Shown piece by piece: positions 1-5,928 of a stretch of 13,899 bases of DNA. Under the pieces are notes generated by a model, which was given only the letters and a program-made list of their open reading frames with translations, was not told where the DNA came from and searched no databases. A program made the position numbers and the translations under genes. Source of the DNA: Methanofollis sp. UBA420 (GTDB taxonomy: Archaea; Halobacteriota; Methanomicrobia; Methanomicrobiales; Methanofollaceae); the NCBI RefSeq assembly GCF_002498315.1, contig NZ_DAGX01000005.1:1-13899 (forward strand). Direction: 5' to 3'. Position 1 is the first letter of the stretch. The number at the start of each line of letters is the position of its first letter.

Positions 1-170
1 CTGTTGATGAATTCATGGGCGTAGGTGCCCTTGGGGCATACCCTTCCCTCGTTGACCGGGGAGCGGGTGTAAGGTTGTGTGCCGACAACCTTCCCGTCCC
101 GGACGACGAGGTTGAAACTGCAGCCGGTACCGCAGTAGGGACATGTTGTCTGTACGTACTTGAGATCCAT
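1..170 (-). CDS. fdhA: Formate dehydrogenase alpha subunit, N-terminal part (cut by window start)
   Basis: The first 56 codons of a molybdopterin oxidoreductase of the formate dehydrogenase alpha type, which oxidises formate to CO2; in methanogens the electrons go to F420 through FdhB. The visible N-terminus begins MDLKYVQTTCPYCGTGC and has the four cysteines of the N-terminal [4Fe-4S] site, C10, C13, C17 and C45 (in RVCPKGTYAHEF). The order and spacing are typical of methanogen FdhA. The ATG at 170-168 is preceded by GAGGT about seven bases upstream. The catalytic Cys/Sec and the partner fdhB lie outside the window, so the cofactor partner is inferred from the apparent organism. Confidence in the family is high. 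Confidence 0.92.
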   Translation of the reverse strand, partial: MDLKYVQTTCPYCGTGCSFNLVVRDGKVVGTQPYTRSPVNEGRVCPKGTYAHEFIN

Positions 171-205
171 GGTAAAAACCTCGGATACACTAATATAGAC
201 AATTG

Positions 206-228
206 AAATATTTAACACTAGTGCTTAA
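206..228 (-). promoter_or_regulatory. Putative fdhA promoter with adjoining dyad
   Basis: An AAATATTT element at 206-213 would place a minus-strand transcription start near 184, giving a short leader carrying the GAGGT ribosome site. Directly upstream and touching it is a near-perfect dyad, TTAACACTAGTGCTTAA (212-228): a CACTAGTG core flanked by TTAA on both sides, with one extra base on the right. Its place over the BRE position suggests an operator. The regulator is unknown. A second TATA-like stretch, CTATATTA (about 192-199), would start transcription at the ATG itself. Confidence 0.5.
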
Positions 229-540
229 CAAGCGATTTTTTGATGAATAAGTGTGGGTTGTGTGCCCCCTTCACTCCGGGGGGTGGGTGCACTTCCCGGG
301 ATTACCGACCGGATCAATATTCGGGCCTGCCATCCGGGCCCATAGACCCGGACGCTCACAGGGCGCCGCCGTCGAGCGGTTCTCCTGCCCCGGTCCGGAG
401 CAGACTTCGATGAAGGCAGTTTCGGGAGGCACGCCCCCGGAGCACCGGACATGAGGGCCCGGGTCCTCGCTATGCCGGCCGTTCTCTTCGAGGAATGGGG
501 TTATTATTGGTGGCATACCATACTTTTCACACAGTTCCAC
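229..540. other. Intergenic region, no gene recognised
   Basis: About 310 bases between the fdhA promoter and the next gene. Open frames here (for example one on the minus strand across 225-452) encode arginine- and proline-rich sequence with no recognisable domain. A short hairpin is possible at 333-352 (TCCGGG / CCCGGA, 8-base loop). The TTATTATTGG stretch near 501-510 is a weak TATA candidate for the downstream plus-strand gene. Nothing else is supported. Confidence 0.5.
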
Positions 541-558
541 AGGGGAGCAACCACCGTG

Positions 559-1155
559 ATGAAAAAACTGCCTGTCCCGCCCATGCTCGTCGACCTGGTG
601 GGAAACGCCCTGACGTCAATGGACGGTGTCGAGTTCACCGACCTCGCGGCCTGCCCGTCGTGCGGCGGTCCGGTGACGGGACATGACCTGCGGGAAAAAC
701 GGTTTGCCGTCCTGCTCGATGACGGAAAAGAGCGCACCATTCGGGTCAACGTGAAGCGGTTCTACTGCCGGCAATGCAACGCTCTCTGCTATGCAGACGC
801 GCCGTTCTACCCCGACACCCGCCTCGCATCGCCCATCGTCGACCTCTGCGTCGTTCTTGCGCAGCAGATGCCCTTCAACCGGGCGGCACACTACCTCCGG
901 GCGATGGGGATCGTCGTCGACCGGGGGACAATCCGGAATTACGCCTCCCGCGACTTCGGCGCGATCCCGGCAACAGAACTCTTCGGTCTTCCCCTACCGC
1001 TCTCCCTGCTGAACCTCGCCACCTTCGCCCTCGACCGTGAGCGGCGTCCCATCGTAGGGGCAGAAGCGCTCGCTGCCTGTGGTTTCCCACCCGCAGACCG
1101 GACAGCGCTTCACAACAGGAGTGCGCCCGAACAGCGGGATCAGTGGTATAACTAG
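559..1155 (+). CDS. Zinc-finger and helix-turn-helix protein, transposase N-terminal-like
   Basis: A 198-residue protein. Residues C32/C35 (CPSCGG) and C70/C73 (FYCRQC) form a four-cysteine zinc site. Between them is a charged beta stretch ending in the V-K-R-F-Y-C pattern seen in zinc-finger heads of transposases such as the ISL3 group. Residues 105-128 (PFNRAAHYLRAMGIVVDRGTIRNY) look like a helix-turn-helix. No DDE catalytic domain follows, so it is either a domesticated DNA-binding protein or a truncated transposase. The SD AGGGGAG at 541-547 suits ATG 559, or GTG 556 one codon upstream. From about 1040 the third-position GC bias weakens, and the last ~54 codons (994-1155) run antisense to another gene, so the true C-terminus is uncertain. 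Function is not known. Confidence 0.6.
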   Translation: MKKLPVPPMLVDLVGNALTSMDGVEFTDLAACPSCGGPVTGHDLREKRFAVLLDDGKERTIRVNVKRFYCRQCNALCYADAPFYPDTRLASPIVDLCVVLAQQMPFNRAAHYLRAMGIVVDRGTIRNYASRDFGAIPATELFGLPLPLSLLNLATFALDRERRPIVGAEALAACGFPPADRTALHNRSAPEQRDQWYN

Positions 1156-1254
1156 GAAGAGGAAGAAGAACGGAAACCCGAGAACAAACGACGCCGCCGT
1201 GATGACGACCGATGCCGCGAGCAGAACGAGGGTCAGTCGGAAGCGGTTTGCCGT
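994..1254 (-). CDS. Small membrane protein with C-terminal zinc ribbon; apparent ACG start
   Basis: An 86-codon frame following mfnF. Residues 7-42 are strongly hydrophobic (one or two membrane segments, with GFPFFFLFLVIPLIPLF in the middle). Residues 51-72 are a zinc-ribbon of the common form CPxCG...RFCPYDGTPL, with C51, C54 and C65, and Asp where a fourth Cys is often found. The frame has no ATG, GTG or TTG before codon 48. A strong SD, GGGAGGTG (1267-1260), lies five bases before an ACG codon (1254-1252), giving an N-terminus (M)ANRFRLTLVLL that looks natural. It would overlap the mfnF 3' end by 22 bases, suggesting translational coupling. An ATG-to-ACG change, a sequencing error or true non-AUG initiation are all possible. 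Role unknown. Confidence 0.6.
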   Translation of the reverse strand, partial: TANRFRLTLVLLAASVVITAASFVLGFPFFFLFLVIPLIPLFGRTPVVKRCPVCGWETTGSERFCPYDGTPLTVEGEGGEVQQGER

Positions 1255-2159
1255 AGCGCCACCTCCCTCACCGCATACGCGGGCAGTGCATCCGAGAACT
1301 CTCCGAGTTCCTGTTCCAGCATGATGCCGTCCAGTTCACGGGCGAAAAGGTCCGCTCCTATCCCAGCCGTGATCACCTGCTCGGCGCCGCTCCGGAAGAG
1401 CGCACGCCCCACTGCACGGACGATCAGCGTTCTCTGGGCCTCCCAGAACTGCCTGGCCACCTGGAGGGCCCCGGACTCCCCGATCTCGTCGAGATCGGCG
1501 CAGACGACCCTGGCAAGCCTCCGGAGCGCTGCATCGGCGGTCTTTGCACCGTTATCCGGAGCCGGACAGGTATAGTCTTCCGGAGCGATATGGCCGAGCA
1601 CGAGATGCACATCGGCGCTTGCGGCGAAGTACTCGGTGCTCACCGGGGTTACCGTTCCGTCCAGCATCACCGACGACAGGATTGCGGCGACGTTCGTCCT
1701 GAGCATGCCGGTATAGACGAGATACTGTTTTTGCAGCCGCCGGGTGTCGGTCAGCCCTTTGAGACTCTCGAAGGAGTTGAGGGGAATGACGTCGGCAGTG
1801 GTGCTCCCCACGTCGAGGAGCACCGCATCGGCGTACTCTTCGCGCAGGTAATCCGCCGACGCCAGCCAGTTCGCAGCGGCAAGGTCCGGGACCGGCCGGG
1901 TATGAAACGCCGCGTCGGTGCCGTAGAAGGCGGCATCGGGGATGACCGCATGAACGGTCCCGACGATCCATTTGATGCCCTCAATCTTGCTTGCAAAACA
2001 GTCCGCCAGTTCTCCGCTCATCACCACGGCGGCGGGTTCCGCGTAGGGTTCGAGGAGTGCGGCAAGCGGGGCGCCCTGCCAGAGCGGGCAGTAGTGGATG
2101 TGCACACCGGCGTCGTCGACGACCTTGAGGTTCGCACCGCCGATATCGATGCCGATCAT
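1233..2159 (-). CDS. mfnF: Methanofuran biosynthesis condensing enzyme MfnF (ASKHA-fold)
   Basis: A 308-residue protein of the COG1548 / MJ1427 family. MfnF joins the phosphorylated aminomethylfuran unit to gamma-glutamyltyramine to build the methanofuran core, a cytosolic step; older annotation calls the family 'H4MPT-linked C1 transfer pathway protein'. Visible are the ASKHA-type phosphate loop IGIDIGGANLKVV (residues 2-14), a second glycine loop AVLLDVGSTTADVIPL (112-127) and a C-terminal VITAGIGADLFA stretch. The start is ATG 2159-2157, which overlaps the mfnD stop as ATGA; the frame opens further upstream but that part is arginine-rich shadow of mfnD. Tight coupling to mfnD, which makes one of its substrates, supports the call. 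Confidence 0.87.
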   Translation of the reverse strand: MIGIDIGGANLKVVDDAGVHIHYCPLWQGAPLAALLEPYAEPAAVVMSGELADCFASKIEGIKWIVGTVHAVIPDAAFYGTDAAFHTRPVPDLAAANWLASADYLREEYADAVLLDVGSTTADVIPLNSFESLKGLTDTRRLQKQYLVYTGMLRTNVAAILSSVMLDGTVTPVSTEYFAASADVHLVLGHIAPEDYTCPAPDNGAKTADAALRRLARVVCADLDEIGESGALQVARQFWEAQRTLIVRAVGRALFRSGAEQVITAGIGADLFARELDGIMLEQELGEFSDALPAYAVREVALRQTASD

Positions 2160-3043
2160 GGCCGGCTGATCCTCCCGTCCGTGTCGAACCGCACCCTCCC
2201 GGAGAGATGGACCTCCGTCGGTCTTTTGCCGTGGGACGCAGCAACAAGGATATCGGCGATCTCCTCCTCCATGACGGCTGCGATGCCGACCAGGCTGGTC
2301 GTAGGTCTCGGGTTGACGTCCACTACGTAGATGCGGTCTTTGACGATGACATCGATCCCGGCATATCCCTGGCACCCGAGGATGTTCAGCGCCCGGACGG
2401 CCGTGGCGACGATCTCTTCCTCGCGCTCCGGGTGGACGGGCGTCTCGCCCCCGAGATACTGGAAACTCCCGTCTTCTGCGACGGCGATCTCCTGCCGGTT
2501 GACGGCGAGCAGGAGCGGGGGGTTGCCAGAGTAGAACTCACAGACGTCGCCGGTCACCCGGCTTCCCACAAGACTCACGCTCAGCGTCTCCCCCTCGATA
2601 TATGCCTGGGCGAACTCGCCGGCACCCGGCTCCCCGTCCGTCAGCCGGACCCCGCGGGCGCCGCAGCCCATGATCGGTTTGACCACCTGTCTCCCTTCAC
2701 CGGCATCGGGGGGGACCGCAACCCCGTTCCGGGAGAGGATTGCCGCTGTCCGTTGTTTGTTTGCGCAGACAGCCACATTCATACTGCCGCATCCGACGTT
2801 GTGAGTGAACTGTTCGAGGAGGTGCGTGTACCGGAAAAGGAGGTGGTCCGGTGCAATGACCAGCCCTACGTCGCACCCGGGCGCGAGCCTCCGGATCTCC
2901 CCCTCGAAATCGGGTCCCTCCGGGACCACCACGTCGTAGCCGCACCGGGCAAAACTCTCGCTCAGCGTGGCGAGCATGGCAGCACCCTCAGGCGCAAGGT
3001 CGGGGTCGTTGCATACGGAGTATTCGGCGAGAAGTGCCTTCAT
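2156..3043 (-). CDS. mfnD: Tyramine-L-glutamate ligase MfnD (ATP-grasp)
   Basis: A 295-residue ATP-grasp enzyme of the COG1821 / MJ0815 family. It couples L-glutamate to tyramine with ATP, giving gamma-glutamyltyramine for methanofuran. Landmarks: nucleotide-binding KPIMGCGARGVRL (122-134), the metal/ATP acidic pair in AYIEGETLS (147-155), and the C-terminal DVNPRPTTS (242-250) with the Asn that holds Mg in this fold. The start MKALLAEYSV is chosen because upstream codons lack family-like sequence. A clear SD is not visible before it. It is the first gene of mfnD-mfnF-zinc-ribbon, divergent from surE. The family and its methanofuran role are established; assignment here is by recognition of sequence and neighbour. 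Confidence 0.87.
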   Translation of the reverse strand: MKALLAEYSVCNDPDLAPEGAAMLATLSESFARCGYDVVVPEGPDFEGEIRRLAPGCDVGLVIAPDHLLFRYTHLLEQFTHNVGCGSMNVAVCANKQRTAAILSRNGVAVPPDAGEGRQVVKPIMGCGARGVRLTDGEPGAGEFAQAYIEGETLSVSLVGSRVTGDVCEFYSGNPPLLLAVNRQEIAVAEDGSFQYLGGETPVHPEREEEIVATAVRALNILGCQGYAGIDVIVKDRIYVVDVNPRPTTSLVGIAAVMEEEIADILVAASHGKRPTEVHLSGRVRFDTDGRISRP

Positions 3044-3114
3044 CGTAGTACAAGGTTGACCGCCGGAGACTTGACCCTGACGATCGGGCAGGTTTTTGTG
3101 ACTCAGGGACCATC

Positions 3115-3121
3115 CTATAAA
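3115..3121 (-). promoter_or_regulatory. Putative TATA box of the mfnD operon
   Basis: On the minus strand the sequence reads TTTATAG (3121-3115), which predicts transcription start near 3093 and a leader of about 50 bases before mfnD. On the plus strand the same bases read CTATAAA but end five bases before the surE ATG, too close to drive surE. For surE only a weak GGTTTTTGTG (3091-3100) lies at leaderless distance. Confidence 0.45.
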
Positions 3122-3126
3122 CAAGG

Positions 3127-3918
3127 ATGAAACAAAAGATTTTGCTTACCAATGACGATGGAATCACGTCTGCGGGGCTCTGGGCGGCGTATGATGCGCT
3201 TGCGCCGATCGCCGACGTCACCGTGGTCGCGCCCGCCACCCAGCAGAGCGCCGTGGGGCGATCGATCTCCATCTTTGAGCCTATCCGTGCAACCCGGGTG
3301 GCGATGAACGGGGTGCCGGCATACTCGGTCGGCGGGAAACCAACCGATTCCGTGATCATCGGGCTGTTTGCCCTGAACCTGAACCCGGACCTCGTCGTCA
3401 GCGGCATCAATATCGGTGAAAACCTCTCATACGAGTCCATCATGACTTCGGGGACCGTCGGGGCCGCGCTCGAAGCGGCCAACCAGGGAGTGCCGTCCCT
3501 TGCCTTCTCGTTGCAGGTGGAGGACCAGGGCGATAAGTTCGACGATCCATCGAAGATCACGGATAGGTTCTCCGATGCAAAATTGGTGGTCCGCGAGATC
3601 TGCGGTAAGATTCTCGCAAACGGGTTCCCGGAGAATGCCGACGTCATCAACGTGAATATCCCGGCATCGGTGCGCGGCGGTTACGAGATCACCCGCCTTG
3701 CCGAGAAGCTCTTCTACACCGGCGTGGAGAGGCGCCTCGACCCTCGCGGGCGCCCCTACTACTGGATCGACGGGCCCCTGCACGAAGATGCGGAGGAAGG
3801 GACCGACGCGCACGCGGTGCAGAAAGGCAACGTCTCCATTACGCCCATCACGCTCGATTGTACGGCATATCGGGCCGCAGATCGCCTCAGGAGGATCTTC
3901 GGTGGAACGGATATCTGA
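3127..3918 (+). CDS. surE: 5'/3'-nucleotidase SurE
   Basis: A 263-residue metal-dependent phosphatase, a normal family length, which dephosphorylates nucleoside 5'- and 3'-monophosphates in the cytosol. The N-terminal MKQKILLTNDDGITSAGL carries the paired metal-binding aspartates D10/D11. Further family signatures are APATQQSAVGRSIS (the conserved Ser metal ligand), VSGINIGENLSYESIMTSGTVGAALEA (the conserved Asn and the S-GTVGAA motif) and INVNIP. The catalytic motif starts right after the ATG, so the start is secure. AAGG touches the ATG, leaving no spaced SD, so leaderless translation is possible. It lies ten bases upstream of rpiA, and the two are very likely co-transcribed, a pairing that suits salvage of nucleotide ribose (inference). 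Confidence 0.95.
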   Translation: MKQKILLTNDDGITSAGLWAAYDALAPIADVTVVAPATQQSAVGRSISIFEPIRATRVAMNGVPAYSVGGKPTDSVIIGLFALNLNPDLVVSGINIGENLSYESIMTSGTVGAALEAANQGVPSLAFSLQVEDQGDKFDDPSKITDRFSDAKLVVREICGKILANGFPENADVINVNIPASVRGGYEITRLAEKLFYTGVERRLDPRGRPYYWIDGPLHEDAEEGTDAHAVQKGNVSITPITLDCTAYRAADRLRRIFGGTDI

Positions 3919-3928
3919 AGAGAGGACG

Positions 3929-4630
3929 ATGAGTACGGCGATGATTGCAGCAGAGGCGAAGCGGAATGCGGGGTATCGGGCAGCCGGGGCGGTCGAAGAC
4001 GGGATGGTCGTCGGTCTCGGCACCGGGTCGACCGTCTTTTTTGCGATGGAGCGGCTGGGGATGCGGATCGCCGGAGAGGGTCTGTCCATCGCCGGCGTTC
4101 CGACATCCTACCAGGCGGCCGTCCGTGCACACCGGTACGGCATCCCGCTCACGAGCCTCGACGAACACCCCGAGATCGATATCGCCATCGACGGGGCCGA
4201 TCAGGTCGATCCGGATCTTTGCCTGATCAAGGGACGCGGCGCGGCGCTCCTCCGGGAGAAATGCGTGGCGGACGCATCCCGAAAGGTGCTCATCGTCGTC
4301 GATCCGACGAAGATGGTCGATACCCTGAGTGCACCCGTCCCGGTCGAGGTGCTCCCGTTCGCCTCCGCAGGCGTCATCCGGCGCCTCGCTCTCCTCGGCG
4401 CCGAGCCGGTTCTCCGGGACGGCGTGAAGAAAGACGGCCCGGTTGTTACCGACAACGGGAACTTCATCGTTGATTGCGACTTCGGAGCGATCAAAAGTCC
4501 CCGGGTCCTGGAAAGAGAGATAGCCGCCATTCCCGGCGCGCTCGAGTGCGGCCTTTTCACGGCATACGGAGAAAAAATAACGGTTATTGTCGGTGAGGAG
4601 AAGGGTTGCCGCGTTGTGTCATTGCAATGA
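3929..4630 (+). CDS. rpiA: Ribose-5-phosphate isomerase A
   Basis: A 233-residue enzyme interconverting ribose 5-phosphate and ribulose 5-phosphate. Signatures in order: the phosphate-binding VVGLGTGSTVFFAM (~27-40), AGVPTSYQA, the catalytic acidic motif IAIDGADQVDPDL (~86-98), and IKGRGAALLREKCVA with the general-base Glu of REK. The start at ATG 3929 is preceded by GAGAGG and yields MSTAMIAAEAKRNAGY, matching the family N-terminus; the frame is open further upstream but overlaps surE. Methanogens use the enzyme mainly to make ribose from fructose 6-phosphate via the ribulose monophosphate route or in nucleotide recycling. Its last four codons lie in a palindrome shared with the converging regulator gene. 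Confidence 0.95.
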   Translation: MSTAMIAAEAKRNAGYRAAGAVEDGMVVGLGTGSTVFFAMERLGMRIAGEGLSIAGVPTSYQAAVRAHRYGIPLTSLDEHPEIDIAIDGADQVDPDLCLIKGRGAALLREKCVADASRKVLIVVDPTKMVDTLSAPVPVEVLPFASAGVIRRLALLGAEPVLRDGVKKDGPVVTDNGNFIVDCDFGAIKSPRVLEREIAAIPGALECGLFTAYGEKITVIVGEEKGCRVVSLQ

Positions 4631-4999
4631 GATGCATTCCCGCATCTTCTGAATGAGGTCCAGCTGGTGCCGGGCTTCTTTTTTCTTTTCCTTCTCGATT
4701 GTATCCATGATCTCCGTTATCGGACGGGAGAGCGTGTAGATCTTCACCGGCCGCCCTTTGCTCTCCGACTTGCTCTCGCGGGTGTCGATCCAGTTGCACT
4801 CCTTGAGGTAGCGCATGGCGATGCTGACTTCAGGCTGGCGGAGATCGGTGCCCCGCTCGATATCGCGAGAGGTTGCTTCATCGGTGTTCGCAAGGTATAC
4901 GAGCACTTTGGAGACATTCCTCTTGATACCGATACCCATGAGAAGTTCAGCGAGTTCTTCATCGCGTGGCGTAAAATACTGTATCTTGTCGGACCTCAT
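4619..4999 (-). CDS. Small winged-helix transcriptional regulator
   Basis: A 126-residue protein. After a short N-terminal segment (1-25), residues 26-95 form a winged helix-turn-helix: NVSKVLVYLANTDEATSRDIERGTDLRQPEVSIAMRYLKECNWI with a recognition helix around RQPEVSIAMRYL, then a basic wing TRESKSESKGRPVKIYTL. The C-terminus (100-123) is a lysine/glutamate-rich helix suited to dimerisation. It resembles the ArsR/TrmB-like predicted regulators common in Methanomicrobiales. There is no obvious ligand or metal-binding motif. The AT-rich upstream region offers TATA elements (5026-5049) and GGTGA before the ATG. It converges on rpiA with a 12-base overlap. Its target is unknown; candidates include its own promoter or nearby operators. 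Confidence 0.8.
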   Translation of the reverse strand: MRSDKIQYFTPRDEELAELLMGIGIKRNVSKVLVYLANTDEATSRDIERGTDLRQPEVSIAMRYLKECNWIDTRESKSESKGRPVKIYTLSRPITEIMDTIEKEKKKEARHQLDLIQKMRECISLQ

Positions 5000-5025
5000 C
5001 CGTTCACCATCAGATGATATCTATT

Positions 5026-5049
5026 GTTTTAAATCTGACTATAAAAATA
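5026..5049 (-). promoter_or_regulatory. AT-rich promoter region of the winged-helix regulator
   Basis: Minus-strand ATTTAAAAC (5034-5026) lies at the right distance for a start near 5005, giving an almost leaderless mRNA. A second TATA-like run, TTTTTATAG (5047-5039), is farther up. On the plus strand the same bases read TATAAAAA (5040-5047), which could drive rightward transcription into the small frame at 5079. Confidence 0.4.
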
Positions 5050-5078
5050 TTATTATTTCAATAGGAGATTTTGCGATT

Positions 5079-5171
5079 GTGGTTGTTTTAAGAGAATCGA
5101 TGGAGCAATGGGTTGACGATAATTATCCGTTTCCTTACCGGATCATGCCCCCTTCGGCGATGAGGAGGTGA
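5079..5171 (+). CDS. Possible 30-residue small protein (doubtful)
   Basis: A short frame from GTG 5079 (or ATG 5100, 23 residues) to TGA 5169-5171, reading MVVLRESMEQWVDDNYPFPYRI then MPPSAMRR. A plus-strand TATAAAAA at 5040-5047 and GGAG at 5064-5067 lie upstream, but the predicted transcription start (about 5068) would exclude that SD. No family is recognised. It is listed because it is the only plausible coding content in the 317-base gap between the regulator and tbp, and the acidic/aromatic WVDDNYPFPYR segment is not the arginine-proline noise typical of shadow frames here. It may well be non-coding. Confidence 0.15.
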   Translation: MVVLRESMEQWVDDNYPFPYRIMPPSAMRR

Positions 5172-5288
5172 TCTCCGGGAGAGAGAAGGAGTCCGGCTGG
5201 TTTACGAACCGGGGCCCAGCCGCCCGAGTCCCGGCCTCCTCTCACTTTCATACCGGAGAAGAGGGAATAACCGGGGGTCCGTACGACC
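5172..5288. other. Intergenic region with hairpins upstream of the tbp terminator
   Basis: No gene is seen. CGGCTGG (5194-5200) pairs with CCAGCCG (5216-5222), and an alternative small stem, GGTT/AACC, lies at 5199-5210. Either could form in a 3' extension of the tbp transcript or in a rightward RNA. There is no tRNA or other recognisable RNA fold. Confidence 0.3.
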
Positions 5289-5296
5289 AAAAAAAA
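5289..5296 (-). terminator. Oligo-T terminator of tbp
   Basis: Twenty bases past the tbp stop codon the minus strand has CTCTTTTTTTT (eight T in a row at 5296-5289), the usual archaeal intrinsic terminator. No hairpin directly precedes it, as is normal for archaea. Confidence 0.6.
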
Positions 5297-5316
5297 GAGA
5301 AGGATATTTTATAGGA

Positions 5317-5886
5317 TTAGATGAGCCCGAGACTGGAGAGTTCGGAGAGGATCCGCTGCACCGCACGCCTGGCGTCTTCGGGCACCTTGCCGCCGGTGAT
5401 GATCAGTTTGCCGGACCCGAAGAGGAGAACGACCACCTTCGGGTCGTCGAGCCGGTAAACGAGCCCGGGGAACTGTTCGGGTTCGTATTCGATTTTGTCC
5501 AGGTTGAACCCTACGGCAATCTTATTCAGGTTGATCGGTGTCCCGAGGTCTGCCGATGTGACGATGTTCTGGACCTTGTAGGTCAGTTTTTCAGGTTCGG
5601 GGATATCGATACCGAGTGCCCGCAGGTGCTCGCCGAGGATCTGCAGGCCCCGCGAGAGGCTGTCGATGCTCTTCGCACCGGTCAGGACGACCTTGCCGGA
5701 GCCGAAGACGAGTGCGGCGATCTTCGGGTCCTGCATCCGGAGAACGACGCCGGGGAACCGTTTTTTATTATATTCCGCGTCCTTCAACTGGGAGGCAAGA
5801 GAGGGGAGATCAAGCGAATCCGTCACTTTCGCGGAAGCGACGATATTTTCTATCTTGAGGGACTCCTCTGGTTTACGCTCATTCAT
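5317..5886 (-). CDS. tbp: TATA-binding protein, general transcription factor
   Basis: A 189-residue TBP that binds archaeal TATA boxes and recruits TFB and RNA polymerase. The saddle's internal duplication is plain: repeat one (about 10-97) has IENIVASAKV...RFPGVVLRMQDPKIAALVFGSGK, and repeat two (about 102-187) has VQNIVTSADL...QFPGLVYRLDDPKVVVLLFGSGK. Phenylalanines in both FPG turns and the VFGSGK/LFGSGK strands are the DNA-contacting landmarks. Length is typical. There is no acidic tail at the C-terminus beyond SLGLI. The start is ATG 5886. The gene follows acs by 42 bases but has its own strong TATA box and terminator, so it is probably also transcribed alone. Confidence 0.97.
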   Translation of the reverse strand: MNERKPEESLKIENIVASAKVTDSLDLPSLASQLKDAEYNKKRFPGVVLRMQDPKIAALVFGSGKVVLTGAKSIDSLSRGLQILGEHLRALGIDIPEPEKLTYKVQNIVTSADLGTPINLNKIAVGFNLDKIEYEPEQFPGLVYRLDDPKVVVLLFGSGKLIITGGKVPEDARRAVQRILSELSSLGLI

Positions 5887-5908
5887 ATATATATCATGCT
5901 TAAAACAG

Positions 5909-5919
5909 TATATAAAGGG
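5909..5919 (-). promoter_or_regulatory. Strong TATA box of tbp, with a second TATA-like run at the start codon
   Basis: Minus-strand CCCTTTATATAC (5920-5909) is a near-consensus BRE/TATA element. Its centre is about 25 bases from the tbp ATG, predicting a leaderless or nearly leaderless mRNA. Between it and the ATG is an alternating AT run (5884-5893, ATATATATAT-like) that TBP itself could occupy. Confidence 0.65.
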
Positions 5920-5928
5920 GATGGTTAT

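Noticed and set aside
1590..2330. Long plus-strand frame opposite mfnF and the 3' end of mfnD
   Set aside because: Antisense of well-supported genes, with no recognisable motif in its product.
2160..2375. N-terminal extension of mfnF upstream of ATG 2159
   Set aside because: The extra residues are Arg/His/Pro-rich and overlap mfnD coding sequence; the phosphate-loop motif begins right at the chosen ATG, which forms an ATGA overlap.
3115..3122. CTATAAAC as the surE promoter
   Set aside because: It ends only a few bases before the surE ATG, too close for archaeal TATA spacing; it fits mfnD on the other strand.
3698..3928. N-terminal extension of rpiA into surE
   Set aside because: It overlaps surE in another frame and is Arg/Pro/Thr-rich; ATG 3929 has a good SD and family-like N-terminus.
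5172..5288. tRNA or small structured RNA
   Set aside because: A GGTTCGTAAACC stretch on the minus strand recalls a T-arm, but no acceptor, D-arm or anticodon arm can be paired.
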